A stretch of 64,000 bases of DNA from JAMDEO01 sp963775295 (GTDB lineage Bacteria; Actinomycetota; Thermoleophilia; RBG-16-64-13). A model generated the notes under the pieces. The model did no database searches, was not told the origin of the DNA, and saw nothing but the letters and a program-made list of their open reading frames with translations. Position 1 is the first letter of the stretch, and the number at the start of each line of letters is the position of its first letter. The stretch lies in the NCBI GenBank assembly GCA_963775295.1, contig CAVZIK010000006.1:2294001-2358000 (forward strand), given 5' to 3'. Below are positions 25,317 to 33,517 of this stretch, piece by piece. Position numbers and translations under genes: made by a program.

Positions 25317-26861
25317 ATGCCGATCGACTTTGGAAGCGGCCCCCGCCGGGCGGCCCTCATCATTTTGGATGGCTGGGGCGAAGCGCCGGCCGGACCGGGC
25401 AACGCCATCTCGCTCGCCGATACTCCCGTGTGGGACTCTCTCTGGGAGAGATATCCCCACGTACTTCTAGAGGCGAGCGGGGAAGCGGTCGGGTTGCCCG
25501 CCGGTGTGATGGGAAACTCAGAAGTAGGTCATCTCACGCTGGGGTCGGGCAGGATCGTCTATCAGGACCTTTCCCGCATCAACCGGGCGATCAGCGACGG
25601 CTCCTTTTTCGAGAATTCAGTATTGGGTAGTGTGATGGACGGCGCAGTGTCCCGGGGAGGGCCCGTGCACCTCATGGGCCTGTTGTCAGAGGGAGGGGTC
25701 CACTCGTCTCTGGTGCACCTCAGGGCGCTGGTGTCGCTGGCACATCGCCGCGGCGTATCCCGCCTCTTCATCCATGCCTTCACCGATGGGCGGGACACCT
25801 CGCCCGTGGCGGGACAGGGCTACCTGGAGGATCTGGTCGCCTTTTTGCGGGCGGAAGGACTGGGCAGTATCGCCACGGTGGTGGGCCGCTACTACGCTAT
25901 GGACCGGGATCGCCGCTGGGAGAGACTCAAGCTGGCGTACGACGCGCTGGTTCACAACCACGGTCTGCACGCGCCCGACGCCGTTGCCGCTATCAAGCAG
26001 TCGTACGCGCGGAACGAGACCGATGAGTTTGTGCTTCCCACGATCATAGGCGGTGGCGCCGTGTCGCGCGTGGGTTCCGGGGATGCCGTGATCTTCTTCA
26101 ACTTCCGGCCGGACCGGGCGAGGGAGCTGTCGGCCGCCCTCACTCAAAGTGGCTTTGCGGGGTTCGATCGCGGCGAGCCGTTGACTGACATCGACTTCGC
26201 GGGTCTCACTGAATACGACCCGGAACTGCATCTGGCAGTCGCTTTTCCAAAAAAGGAACCGCGGAATGTCCTCGCCGAGGTCGTGAGTAACGCCGGGCTC
26301 ACTCAACTGCACATCGCCGAGACCGAGAAGTACGCGCACGTCACCTTCTTCTTCAACGGCGGGAGAGAACAGCCCTTCCCGGGAGAACAGCGGATTCTCG
26401 TCCCGTCTCCTAAGAGCGTCGCCACGTACGATCAGAAGCCGGAGATGAGTGCCTACGGGGTAGTGGACTGTCTCGAGCAGACCGTTCGTGACGCACCGCC
26501 CGATTTTGTCGTCCTCAACTTCGCCAATCCGGATATGGTTGGCCACACAGGGAACATCCCGGCGACTGTGCAGGCGGTCGAGCATGTGGACCGCTGTCTT
26601 GGTAAAGCGCTGCAGGTATTGGAGCGGGTGGGGGCGAAGATCATGGTAACGGCGGATCATGGGAACGCTGAATCCATGATCGGGGAAGACGGCGCGGTGA
26701 ATACCGCCCACACAACCAACCGGGTACCGCTGGTCCTTCTGGACGACGAGTCAAGGCTTCGGGAGGGTGCGGGGCTGTCCGATGTAGCGCCGACGGTGCT
26801 TTGGTTTCTCGGTATCGAGGCTCCGGAGGAAATGACCGGGCGCCCGTTGTGCGAAACTTGA
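25317..26861 (+). CDS. gpmI: Phosphoglycerate mutase, cofactor-independent
   Basis: Two-metal phosphoglycerate mutase of the alkaline phosphatase superfamily. 514 residues. IILDGWGEAP (metal Asp), MGNSEVGHLTLGSGR (catalytic Ser in NSEVGH), HAFTDGRDT, RYYAMDRDRRWER, FFNFRPDRARELS, FNGGREQPFPGE and the C-terminal metal sites NFANPDMVGHTG and TADHGNAE ... HTTN are all visible. Completes the lower glycolytic set; enolase is not in the window. Confidence 0.96.
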   Translation: MPIDFGSGPRRAALIILDGWGEAPAGPGNAISLADTPVWDSLWERYPHVLLEASGEAVGLPAGVMGNSEVGHLTLGSGRIVYQDLSRINRAISDGSFFENSVLGSVMDGAVSRGGPVHLMGLLSEGGVHSSLVHLRALVSLAHRRGVSRLFIHAFTDGRDTSPVAGQGYLEDLVAFLRAEGLGSIATVVGRYYAMDRDRRWERLKLAYDALVHNHGLHAPDAVAAIKQSYARNETDEFVLPTIIGGGAVSRVGSGDAVIFFNFRPDRARELSAALTQSGFAGFDRGEPLTDIDFAGLTEYDPELHLAVAFPKKEPRNVLAEVVSNAGLTQLHIAETEKYAHVTFFFNGGREQPFPGEQRILVPSPKSVATYDQKPEMSAYGVVDCLEQTVRDAPPDFVVLNFANPDMVGHTGNIPATVQAVEHVDRCLGKALQVLERVGAKIMVTADHGNAESMIGEDGAVNTAHTTNRVPLVLLDDESRLREGAGLSDVAPTVLWFLGIEAPEEMTGRPLCET

Positions 26862-26973
26862 ATAGGAGTTATGCGTATACAAGAGGGCGACTGCGATGGT
26901 AACTTACTGTTAACAAATCCGGAGACACGGCGGTCCCGGCGGATGAACCGGGGTCATGAAGAGGTAGATTGAC

Positions 26974-27192
26974 GTGATATACGTACTGGTGGCACTCGAT
27001 ACCATCCTAGGTTTGGGCCTTTTGCTGCTCATCTTCCTGCACTCCGGCAAGGATGCAGGTCTCTCGACGACATTCGGTGGCTCCGGAGCGTTTGGGGGGA
27101 GCGGGGTCGTTCAGAAGAACCTCGATCGGCTCACGGTCGGTTGCGCGGTTGCTTTCTTCATCATTTCGATCGCACTCGTTTACATCGTCTAG
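26974..27192 (+). CDS. secG: Protein translocase subunit SecG
   Basis: Small membrane subunit of the SecYEG channel. 72 residues with two membrane segments (about 2-22 and 51-71) and the conserved cytoplasmic loop LHSGKDAGLSTTFGGSGAFGG between them. GTG start at 26974 after GAGGT. Placement directly after the triose-phosphate genes is the usual actinobacterial/firmicute order. A 112-nt gap from gpmI holds only a weak 33-codon frame (26871-26972). Confidence 0.93.
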   Translation: MIYVLVALDTILGLGLLLLIFLHSGKDAGLSTTFGGSGAFGGSGVVQKNLDRLTVGCAVAFFIISIALVYIV

Positions 27193-27301
27193 AGGCACAG
27201 GGCAGCACATCGTCCGACACGGCCTTGTGTGCGGAGGAGGTGGGATGTAGGGCTTTAATGGGCTGGCGTGGGGAATCTTGAATTTCGAAGGAGGGAAGAC
27301 A

Positions 27302-28960
27302 TTGAAGCTAAACAAACGCGCGTGGATAGGGCTGATTCTCGCAGTGATTCTCGTGGGTGTGCTGGTGGTCATCGCGGGCTGCGGGGGCAGTGAAGAAACA
27401 ACTACCAGCACCGCCGCGGCCAATCAGCCCGTGCAAGGCGGAACGCTCAACGTCTATATCAACGAGCCGGTGGCCATCGACCCGGTAGACCTAGAAGAAT
27501 CCGAAGGCACCCAGGTGGGTCAGGCGCTGTTCGACAGCTTGGCGACCTTTGATTACCTCACCATGAAAGTCGGTCCCGCGGCTGCCTCCAGCTGGGACGT
27601 CAACACGGATGCCACGGTGTGGACCTTCCATCTGGTCCCAGGCGCCAAGTTCCACGACGGCACTCCGGTGACCGCCAACGACTTCATCTACGCATGGAAC
27701 CGTCTCTGCGACCCCGCGAACAAATCCAATGTGTCCTACCATCTGGCCGTCGTGAAGGGGTACGACGAAGTGCAGGCCGGTACGGCCACCGAACTGTCGG
27801 GCCTCAAGGCGATCGATGACAACACCCTCGAAGTCACCCTGAACTATTCGTTCGCCGACTTTGAATACGTTGTGGCGCACCCGACTCTTGCCCCAGTACC
27901 GAAGGCCGAAGTTGAAAAGGATCCGGCAGCCTACGCCGCTGCCCCCGTCGGCAACGGCCCCTTCATGATGGTGGGCTCGTGGCAGCACGACCAGGGCATC
28001 CAGGTGAAGGCGTTCCCCGATTACTACGGCACGAAGCCAAACATCGACGGCGTCGACTTCAAGATCTTCAAAGATCCCGAGACCGCGTTCCTCGAGTTCA
28101 AAGCCGGCAACCTCGACTGGACTCAGATCCCGTCCGGACAAGTAAAGGCGACCGAGGCCCAGTATGGCACGTCGACCGACGGTTATACGGGCAATCCTGG
28201 GAAACAGGTTATGCTCGGCTCCGAGCTCTCGATTTATTACCTGGTTTGCAATACGCAGGACGACATCATGAAGAACCCCGACCTGCGTAAGGCCATCTCC
28301 CTCGCCATCAACCGCCAGGCCATCGCCGACACGGTCTATGAAGGTATCCGCGCGCCTGCTTCCAGCATAATTCCGCCCGGAATCGTGGGCTATGAAGACG
28401 GAGCCTTCCCCGACAGCCATTACGATGTCGAAGCTGCCAAGGCGGCTCTGACGGCAGCCGGTTATCCCGGGGGCCAAGGTCTTCCCGAAATCACGCTCTC
28501 GTGCAACAGCGGTGGCGGTCATGAGGACGTCATGGCTCTTGTCCAGGCGGACCTGAAAGCGGTCGGCATCAACGTCAAGACCGACTTCACCGAATGGGCG
28601 GCGTACCTGAAGAAACTCGATGACGGCACCTTCCAGATCGGCCGTCTTGGCTGGATCGCGGACTACCCCATCATCGACAACTTCGTCTACCCGATCTTCC
28701 AGAGCGCCAGCGCCGACAATAAGAGCAAGTTCAACGACAAAGCCGTCGATGACGCCATCGCGGCCGCCCGTAAGATCACGGACGAGAGCGAGCGCGTTGC
28801 GGCCTATCAAGCCATCGTGAAGACCGTCGGCGCAGTCAATCCGGTCATTCCGATCGTGGCCTACAAACACCATCACGTAACTTCGGATCGCGTATACAAC
28901 TTGGTCTACAGCCCGAACGGTCTCCTAGACTTCCAGAGCTGTTACATCAAGGCCCCGTGA
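27302..28960 (+). CDS. oppA: Peptide ABC transporter substrate-binding lipoprotein (SBP_bac_5)
   Basis: Extracytoplasmic receptor of a peptide importer. TTG start 27302 chosen for AAGGAGGG at 27288-27295, 6 nt before; 552 residues. Signal peptide about 1-26 with lipobox VIAGC (C27 lipidated), a Ser/Thr-rich spacer, then the type-C binding fold: GGTLNVYINEPVAIDPV, TWTFHLVPGAKFHDGTPVTANDFIYAWNR, VGNGPFMM, RKAISLAINRQAIADTVYEG, and WIADYPIIDNFVYPIF near the end. First of five importer genes; the others follow after a stem-loop. Confidence 0.93.
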   Translation: MKLNKRAWIGLILAVILVGVLVVIAGCGGSEETTTSTAAANQPVQGGTLNVYINEPVAIDPVDLEESEGTQVGQALFDSLATFDYLTMKVGPAAASSWDVNTDATVWTFHLVPGAKFHDGTPVTANDFIYAWNRLCDPANKSNVSYHLAVVKGYDEVQAGTATELSGLKAIDDNTLEVTLNYSFADFEYVVAHPTLAPVPKAEVEKDPAAYAAAPVGNGPFMMVGSWQHDQGIQVKAFPDYYGTKPNIDGVDFKIFKDPETAFLEFKAGNLDWTQIPSGQVKATEAQYGTSTDGYTGNPGKQVMLGSELSIYYLVCNTQDDIMKNPDLRKAISLAINRQAIADTVYEGIRAPASSIIPPGIVGYEDGAFPDSHYDVEAAKAALTAAGYPGGQGLPEITLSCNSGGGHEDVMALVQADLKAVGINVKTDFTEWAAYLKKLDDGTFQIGRLGWIADYPIIDNFVYPIFQSASADNKSKFNDKAVDDAIAAARKITDESERVAAYQAIVKTVGAVNPVIPIVAYKHHHVTSDRVYNLVYSPNGLLDFQSCYIKAP

Positions 28961-29010
28961 TCGAGTTAGGCTGAACGACAATAGACCTGAGTAGCAACTA
29001 AGTAGGACCG

Positions 29011-29054
29011 AGCGGTAGGATGCGCCTTCACGGGCATCCTACCGCTGCTTTTGG
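29011..29054 (+). terminator. Strong stem-loop between oppA and oppB (attenuator or stabiliser)
   Basis: A perfect 13-bp stem (29011-29023 with 29034-29046), 10-nt loop, then GCTTTTGG. Short T-run, so termination is probably partial. Such elements commonly let the binding protein be made in excess over the membrane subunits. Confidence 0.75.
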
Positions 29055-29078
29055 ATTCAAGGAGAGCATGAACAAGCG

Positions 29079-30050
29079 ATGCTGACCTATATCGGCCGAC
29101 GGATATTGCAGATGATCCCGGTGTTCATCGGTGTCACCATCTTGCTGTTCATCCTGAGGGCCCCGGGGGTACTCCCGGGCGATCCCATCAAGCTCATCAC
29201 CGGCGAGCGCGCCATCTCTCCGGCGCTTTACAATCAGATCGTCAAGGAGAATGCGCTCGATAAGCCGCTCTACTACCAGTACGCGCGCTGGATGGACCAC
29301 CTCTTCCACGGTGACCTGGGACAGTCTTACCAGTTGAAGCGACCGGTGGCCGCGATTCTCATAGAGAAGTTCCCAAATACTTTGAAATTGGCGCTTGTGG
29401 CGATCCTCATTGAGTGCGTCATGGGGATGGCCGCGGGCATCTTATCCGCCGTCAAGAGGTATTCCTTCTGGGACATCCTGGTGACTTTGAGCACCTCGAT
29501 ATTGGTGTCGCTACCCGTGTTCTGGCTTGGGATGATTCTGCAGGTTCTACTCGGCTATAAGTTCAAACAGTGGGGGCTGCCGTATCTGCCCATCTCGGGC
29601 ATGACGTCGACGGACTTCCCCAGTTGGGTGCACTATATCCTCCCAGCCGTGACCCTCGCGTCTATCTCCACTGCATATGCGGCCCGGATCACGCGCAGCC
29701 AACTGCTTGAGGTTATGGGTCAGGACTACATGCGGACGGCCTCAGCAAAGGGCCTTACGGGTGGGCAGGTCATCTGGCGCCACGGGATGAAGAATGCGCT
29801 TATCCCCGTGGTCACCTATCTCGGTCTCGATCTGGGGGCGATGATGGGGGGGACCATCCTCACGGAAACGGTGTTCAACTGGCCGGGGATCGGTTTTCAG
29901 ATCTACAGGGCGATTCTATCGAGGGATTGGCCCATCGTGCTCGGGGCGGTAGTGATCATCGTGATCTTGGTGATGATCATCAACCTGCTCGTGGATATCA
30001 GCTACGCCTTCCTCGATCCCCGGATTCGCTACGGACATGCGGCGAAATAG
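29079..30050 (+). CDS. oppB: Peptide ABC transporter permease (OppB/DppB)
   Basis: Inner-membrane channel subunit, 323 residues with six expected membrane helices. N-terminal LTYIGRRILQMIPVFIGVTILLFIL is family-typical; the cytoplasmic EAA loop, contacting the ATPase, reads DYMRTASAKGLTGGQVIWRHGMKNALIPV at about 217-245. ATG 29079 follows a GGAGAGC site. 12 nt before oppC. Confidence 0.94.
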   Translation: MLTYIGRRILQMIPVFIGVTILLFILRAPGVLPGDPIKLITGERAISPALYNQIVKENALDKPLYYQYARWMDHLFHGDLGQSYQLKRPVAAILIEKFPNTLKLALVAILIECVMGMAAGILSAVKRYSFWDILVTLSTSILVSLPVFWLGMILQVLLGYKFKQWGLPYLPISGMTSTDFPSWVHYILPAVTLASISTAYAARITRSQLLEVMGQDYMRTASAKGLTGGQVIWRHGMKNALIPVVTYLGLDLGAMMGGTILTETVFNWPGIGFQIYRAILSRDWPIVLGAVVIIVILVMIINLLVDISYAFLDPRIRYGHAAK

Positions 30051-30062
30051 GCGGGCTGATTA

Positions 30063-31007
30063 GTGCAATACGATCAACAGGGTCCGCTTCGAGAAAACAT
30101 CGGCAACGAGGCTTTGGCGGAGACGGTCGTCGAAAGTGGGGCGGGTCGGACCCTGCGGACGGATGCTTGGCGCCGGCTGCGAAAGAACAAGCTGGCATTG
30201 GCCGGGCTTACGTGGATTATCATCATGATCATCCTAGCGGCCTCCGCCGATCTGTGGGTTCCCCATTTCTACGGTAATCCCACGGCCATCGACACGACCA
30301 AGATCGCCAAGCAGTCTCTACTGCCTCCCTCGGCAGCGCACCCGTTCGGCACCGACAAGCTCGGCCGTGACATCTTGTCCCGGACTATTTATGGAGCTCG
30401 GGTCTCGCTCTTGGTGGGAGTGGTGGCCGTGATGATCTCGGTGATCATCGGCCTCATCCTGGGGGCAATAGCCGCTTACTATGGGGGATGGTGGGACAGC
30501 ATCGTCATGCGAACCGCAGACGTCTTTTTCGCCTTCCCTTACATCCTCTTCTCCATTGTCCTTATCGCGATCATGGGGTTTGGATTGCAGACCGTCTTCA
30601 TAGCCATCGGCGTCCTTGGGTGGCCGAGCATAGCCCGGGTATTTCGTAGCTCGATCCTCTCGGTAAAGGAGAACGAGTACGTCGACGCTGCCAGGGCCAT
30701 GGGAGCGTCGACCCCGCGCATCCTTTTCCGGCACATCATGCCGAACGCCGTGGCGCCCATCATCGTTTATGGCACCATGAGCGTCGGCGGGGCGATCCTG
30801 ACGGAAGCCGCCCTAAGCTTTCTGGGAGTGGGGGTGCAGCCGCCCGCGCCAACCTGGGGGAACATGCTCTCCGAGGCCCGCAGCTCATTGTTCACCACGC
30901 CGTGGCTCATGCTCTACCCCGGGCTGGCCATTCTCACCACGGTTCTAGCGTTCGTACTTCTGGGCGACGGTCTTCGGGACGCCCTTGACGTCAAATTGAA
31001 GGAGTAA
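30063..31007 (+). CDS. oppC: Peptide ABC transporter permease (OppC/DppC)
   Basis: Second channel subunit, 314 residues, GTG start. An N-terminal cytoplasmic stretch of about 40 residues (RTDAWRRLRKNKLALAGL) precedes the first helix, typical of OppC; GTDKLGRDILSRTIYGARVSL follows, and the EAA loop reads EYVDAARAMGASTPRILFRHIMPNAVAPI. C-terminal LGDGLRDALDVKLKE is diagnostic. Four nt before oppD. Confidence 0.94.
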   Translation: MQYDQQGPLRENIGNEALAETVVESGAGRTLRTDAWRRLRKNKLALAGLTWIIIMIILAASADLWVPHFYGNPTAIDTTKIAKQSLLPPSAAHPFGTDKLGRDILSRTIYGARVSLLVGVVAVMISVIIGLILGAIAAYYGGWWDSIVMRTADVFFAFPYILFSIVLIAIMGFGLQTVFIAIGVLGWPSIARVFRSSILSVKENEYVDAARAMGASTPRILFRHIMPNAVAPIIVYGTMSVGGAILTEAALSFLGVGVQPPAPTWGNMLSEARSSLFTTPWLMLYPGLAILTTVLAFVLLGDGLRDALDVKLKE

Positions 31008-31011
31008 TCAT

Positions 31012-32028
31012 TTGCCGCCGCTCTTAGAAGTCGATGATCTTCACATGCACTTCTTTACACGCGACGGCGTGGTCAAGGCCGTTGATGGAGTGTCGTTCAC
31101 CCTTGAGCCGGGGGAGACTCTGGCCGTCGTGGGCGAATCAGGTTCGGGCAAGTCGGTCACCGCTCTGTCCATCATGAGGCTGGTTCCGGAGCCGCCGGGC
31201 AAGGTGGTAAAGGGCGATATACGCTTCAGGGGTGAGAGCATTCTCGCCATGAGCGAAAAGGATCAGCGGAAGCTGAGGGGCAACCGGATCGCCATGATCT
31301 TTCAAGACCCCATGACTTCGCTGAATCCCGTCTACCGTATCGGTAAACAGATCGCCGAGCCGCTTCGTCTACACAAGAACATGTCGCGCAAGGAGTCTTG
31401 GGACGCGGCGGTGGAACTCCTTGACCAGGTAGGCATCCCACAGGCGGCGGAGCGCGCCCGCAGCTACCCCCACGAGTTTTCGGGTGGTATGAGACAGAGA
31501 GCCATGATAGCTATTGCCTTGGCCTGTGGTCCCGACGTGCTCATTGCCGATGAGCCCACCACGGCTCTTGACGTTACCATCCAGGCTCAGATCCTCGAAC
31601 TGATCCAGGAGATCCAGGCTCGAACGCAGTCGGCAATCATTATGATCACCCACGATCTGGGGGTGGTGGCCGACATGGCCGATCACGTTCTAGTGATGTA
31701 CGGCGGAAAGCCGGTAGAGTTCGGCACGGCCGATGACATCTTCTACCGGCCGTTGCATCCATACACATGGGGGTTGTTGGAGAGCCTGCCACGGCACGAC
31801 GTCGAGGAAAAAGGTCAACTATGTCCCATTAAGGGGCAGCCTCCGAGCCTGATCGACCTCCCGACGGGATGTGCCTTCAAGCCAAGGTGCACCCATGGTC
31901 AGGGCGCTTGCGCGTTCGAGCGGCCGGGTCTCATGGAGGTCACCCCCGGACATTTCAGCGCGTGCCATTACTCGGACGATGACGCGTTCGTCCAGAACGC
32001 CTGCGGTTTTATGTCGAGGGATACCTGA
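31012..32028 (+). CDS. oppD: Peptide ABC transporter ATP-binding protein (OppD/DppD)
   Basis: Cytoplasmic ATPase, 338 residues; TTG start 31012 with AAGGAG just before it. Walker A GESGSGKSV, Q-loop IFQDPMTSLNP, signature FSGGMRQRAMIA, Walker B VLIADEPTTALD, H-loop ITHDLG. C-terminal oligopeptide extension with CAFKPRCTHGQGACAFE, whose cysteines suggest the [4Fe-4S] site known in OppD/DppD. Stop overlaps the oppF ATG (TGATG). Confidence 0.94.
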   Translation: MPPLLEVDDLHMHFFTRDGVVKAVDGVSFTLEPGETLAVVGESGSGKSVTALSIMRLVPEPPGKVVKGDIRFRGESILAMSEKDQRKLRGNRIAMIFQDPMTSLNPVYRIGKQIAEPLRLHKNMSRKESWDAAVELLDQVGIPQAAERARSYPHEFSGGMRQRAMIAIALACGPDVLIADEPTTALDVTIQAQILELIQEIQARTQSAIIMITHDLGVVADMADHVLVMYGGKPVEFGTADDIFYRPLHPYTWGLLESLPRHDVEEKGQLCPIKGQPPSLIDLPTGCAFKPRCTHGQGACAFERPGLMEVTPGHFSACHYSDDDAFVQNACGFMSRDT

Positions 32029-33032
32029 TGGCCACGCTGCTCAAGGTCGAGGGTCTCAAGAAGTACTTCAGCGTGGGGCAGGGACTTATCACCGCCAGGT
32101 TCGGAAAGTCGGTCAAGGCGGTAGACGACATCTCCTTCGAGGTCGAGGAGGGCGAGACCTTGGGCTTGGTGGGCGAGTCGGGTTGCGGAAAATCGACCAC
32201 GGGGCGCTGCATCAACCGACTTCTGGAACCCACCGCGGGTGCCATCCACTTCGGTGATACCGACGTGCGCAAACTAAGGGCAAGAAAGCTGAAGCTCTAT
32301 CGCAGAGACGTGCAGTTCATTTTTCAGGATCCCTACGCGTCTCTGAATCCCCGCATGACTTTCGGGGAGATTATGGCCGAGCCGCTGGCCATCCACGGGA
32401 TCGGGTCCCGGAGGGAGAGGGAGGAGCGGACAAAGGAGATGCTCAAGACCGTGGGTCTCAGCCCCGAGCACATCCATCGCTATCCGCACGAGTTTTCCGG
32501 GGGTCAGAGGCAGCGCGTGGGTATTGCGCGGGCTCTGATGCTCCGTCCAAAGATGATAGTGTGCGACGAGCCCGTGTCCGCGCTCGACGTTTCCATTCAG
32601 GCTCAGATCATCAACCTCCTTGAAGACCTCCAAGGGGAGTTTGGCCTCACCTATTTGTTCATCGCGCACGATCTGGCGGTCGTTCGACACATTTGCGACA
32701 GGGTTGCGGTCATGTACCTCGGCAAGATCGTCGAGTTGGGCGGGTGGAAAGAGGTCTATAACAGTCCTCATCATCCTTACACTCAATCGCTGTTGTCCGC
32801 GGTCCCGGTGCCGGACCCTGAGAAGCAGCATCATCGGGCCAGGATCATCCTGCGAGGCGACGTTCCCAGCCCAATCGATCCTCCCACGGGCTGCCGCTTT
32901 CACACTCGCTGTCCCATCGCCCAGTTCCCCATTTGCAGGGAACAGGAGCCTCCTCTGCGCAACCTGGGCCTGAAACAGCTGGCGGCCTGTCACTTTGCGA
33001 AGCCGTTCCCCATCCCCGAGGGGCGTATGTAG
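32028..33032 (+). CDS. oppF: Peptide ABC transporter ATP-binding protein (OppF/DppF)
   Basis: Second ATPase of the heterodimer, 334 residues. Walker A GESGCGKSTTGR, FQDPYASLNPRMTFGEI, signature FSGGQRQRVGIARAL, Walker B MIVCDEPVSALD, H-loop IAHDLAVVRHI, and a C-terminal Cys motif CRFHTRCPIAQFPIC. Between residues about 17-30 there is a GQGLITARFGKSVKAVDDI insertion typical of OppF. Last gene of the importer; the rnpB promoter begins 32 nt after its stop. Confidence 0.94.
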   Translation: MATLLKVEGLKKYFSVGQGLITARFGKSVKAVDDISFEVEEGETLGLVGESGCGKSTTGRCINRLLEPTAGAIHFGDTDVRKLRARKLKLYRRDVQFIFQDPYASLNPRMTFGEIMAEPLAIHGIGSRREREERTKEMLKTVGLSPEHIHRYPHEFSGGQRQRVGIARALMLRPKMIVCDEPVSALDVSIQAQIINLLEDLQGEFGLTYLFIAHDLAVVRHICDRVAVMYLGKIVELGGWKEVYNSPHHPYTQSLLSAVPVPDPEKQHHRARIILRGDVPSPIDPPTGCRFHTRCPIAQFPICREQEPPLRNLGLKQLAACHFAKPFPIPEGRM

Positions 33033-33063
33033 GTTTCGGTGCGTCCGCCGCATAACCGCATAC

Positions 33064-33072
33064 TGATATACT
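33064..33072 (+). promoter_or_regulatory. Extended -10 promoter of rnpB
   Basis: TGATATACT, a TG-n-TATACT element ending 6 nt before the predicted 5' end of RNase P RNA. No clear -35. Confidence 0.6.
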
Positions 33073-33078
33073 ATTTCG

Positions 33079-33430
33079 GCAGCCTGGGTAGCCGCAGGAC
33101 AGTTCGTCATCGACGTAGGTCCTGAGGAAAGTCCGGACACCGTAGAGCAGGGTGCTGGATAACGTCCAGCGGGGGAAACCCCAGGGAAAGCGCCACAGAA
33201 AATACACAGCACGCCGGTTCTTCCGGCTGCGAAGGTGAAATGGTGCGGTAAGAGCGCACCGGCGCCGTGGTGACACGGCGGCCTGGCAAGCCCCACCCGG
33301 TGCAAGGCCGAATAGGAGGCGTCTGAGGGTTGCTCGCCCGAGGCCTTCGGGTTGGCCGCACGAGCTGTTCGGCAACGAACGGCCTCAGATAGATGGTTAC
33401 CCTAGACAGAATCCGGCTTACAGGGCTGCT
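33079..33430 (+). ncRNA. rnpB: RNase P RNA (class A)
   Basis: Catalytic RNA that matures tRNA 5' ends. About 350 nt, in one piece with all conserved blocks: GAGGAAAGTCCGGAC after P3, CCAGGGAAAG, the AAATGGTGCGGTAAGAGCGC block (P10/11 region), GGCAAGCCCCACC, AGATAGATGGTTACCC and the closing ACAGAATCCGGCTTACAG. The 5' GGCAGCCTG pairs with 3' CAGGGCTGCT to form P1. Ends are set by P1 and are good to a few nucleotides. Confidence 0.97.
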
Positions 33431-33438
33431 ACCGCGGG

Positions 33439-33462
33439 GGCCTCTTCCTACCGGAAGGGGCC
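33439..33462 (+). terminator. Stem-loop after rnpB
   Basis: Ten-bp stem GGCCTCTTCC/GGAAGGGGCC (one G-U pair) with a 4-nt loop, 8 nt after the P1 strand. It lacks a T-run, so termination is inferred from position. Confidence 0.5.
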
Positions 33463-33517
33463 TCAGCCAATTTGAAAGCGGACATATAGTCAATCCCAAG
33501 GATCCGAGGGGGACGGC

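Noticed and set aside
26871..26972. 33-codon frame between gpmI and secG
   Set aside because: AGGAG is only 2 nt from its ATG and the product is Arg-rich without pattern; too weak to list as a gene.
27491..28876. 461-codon frame antisense to oppA
   Set aside because: Shadow created by codon bias; no start signal or known domain.
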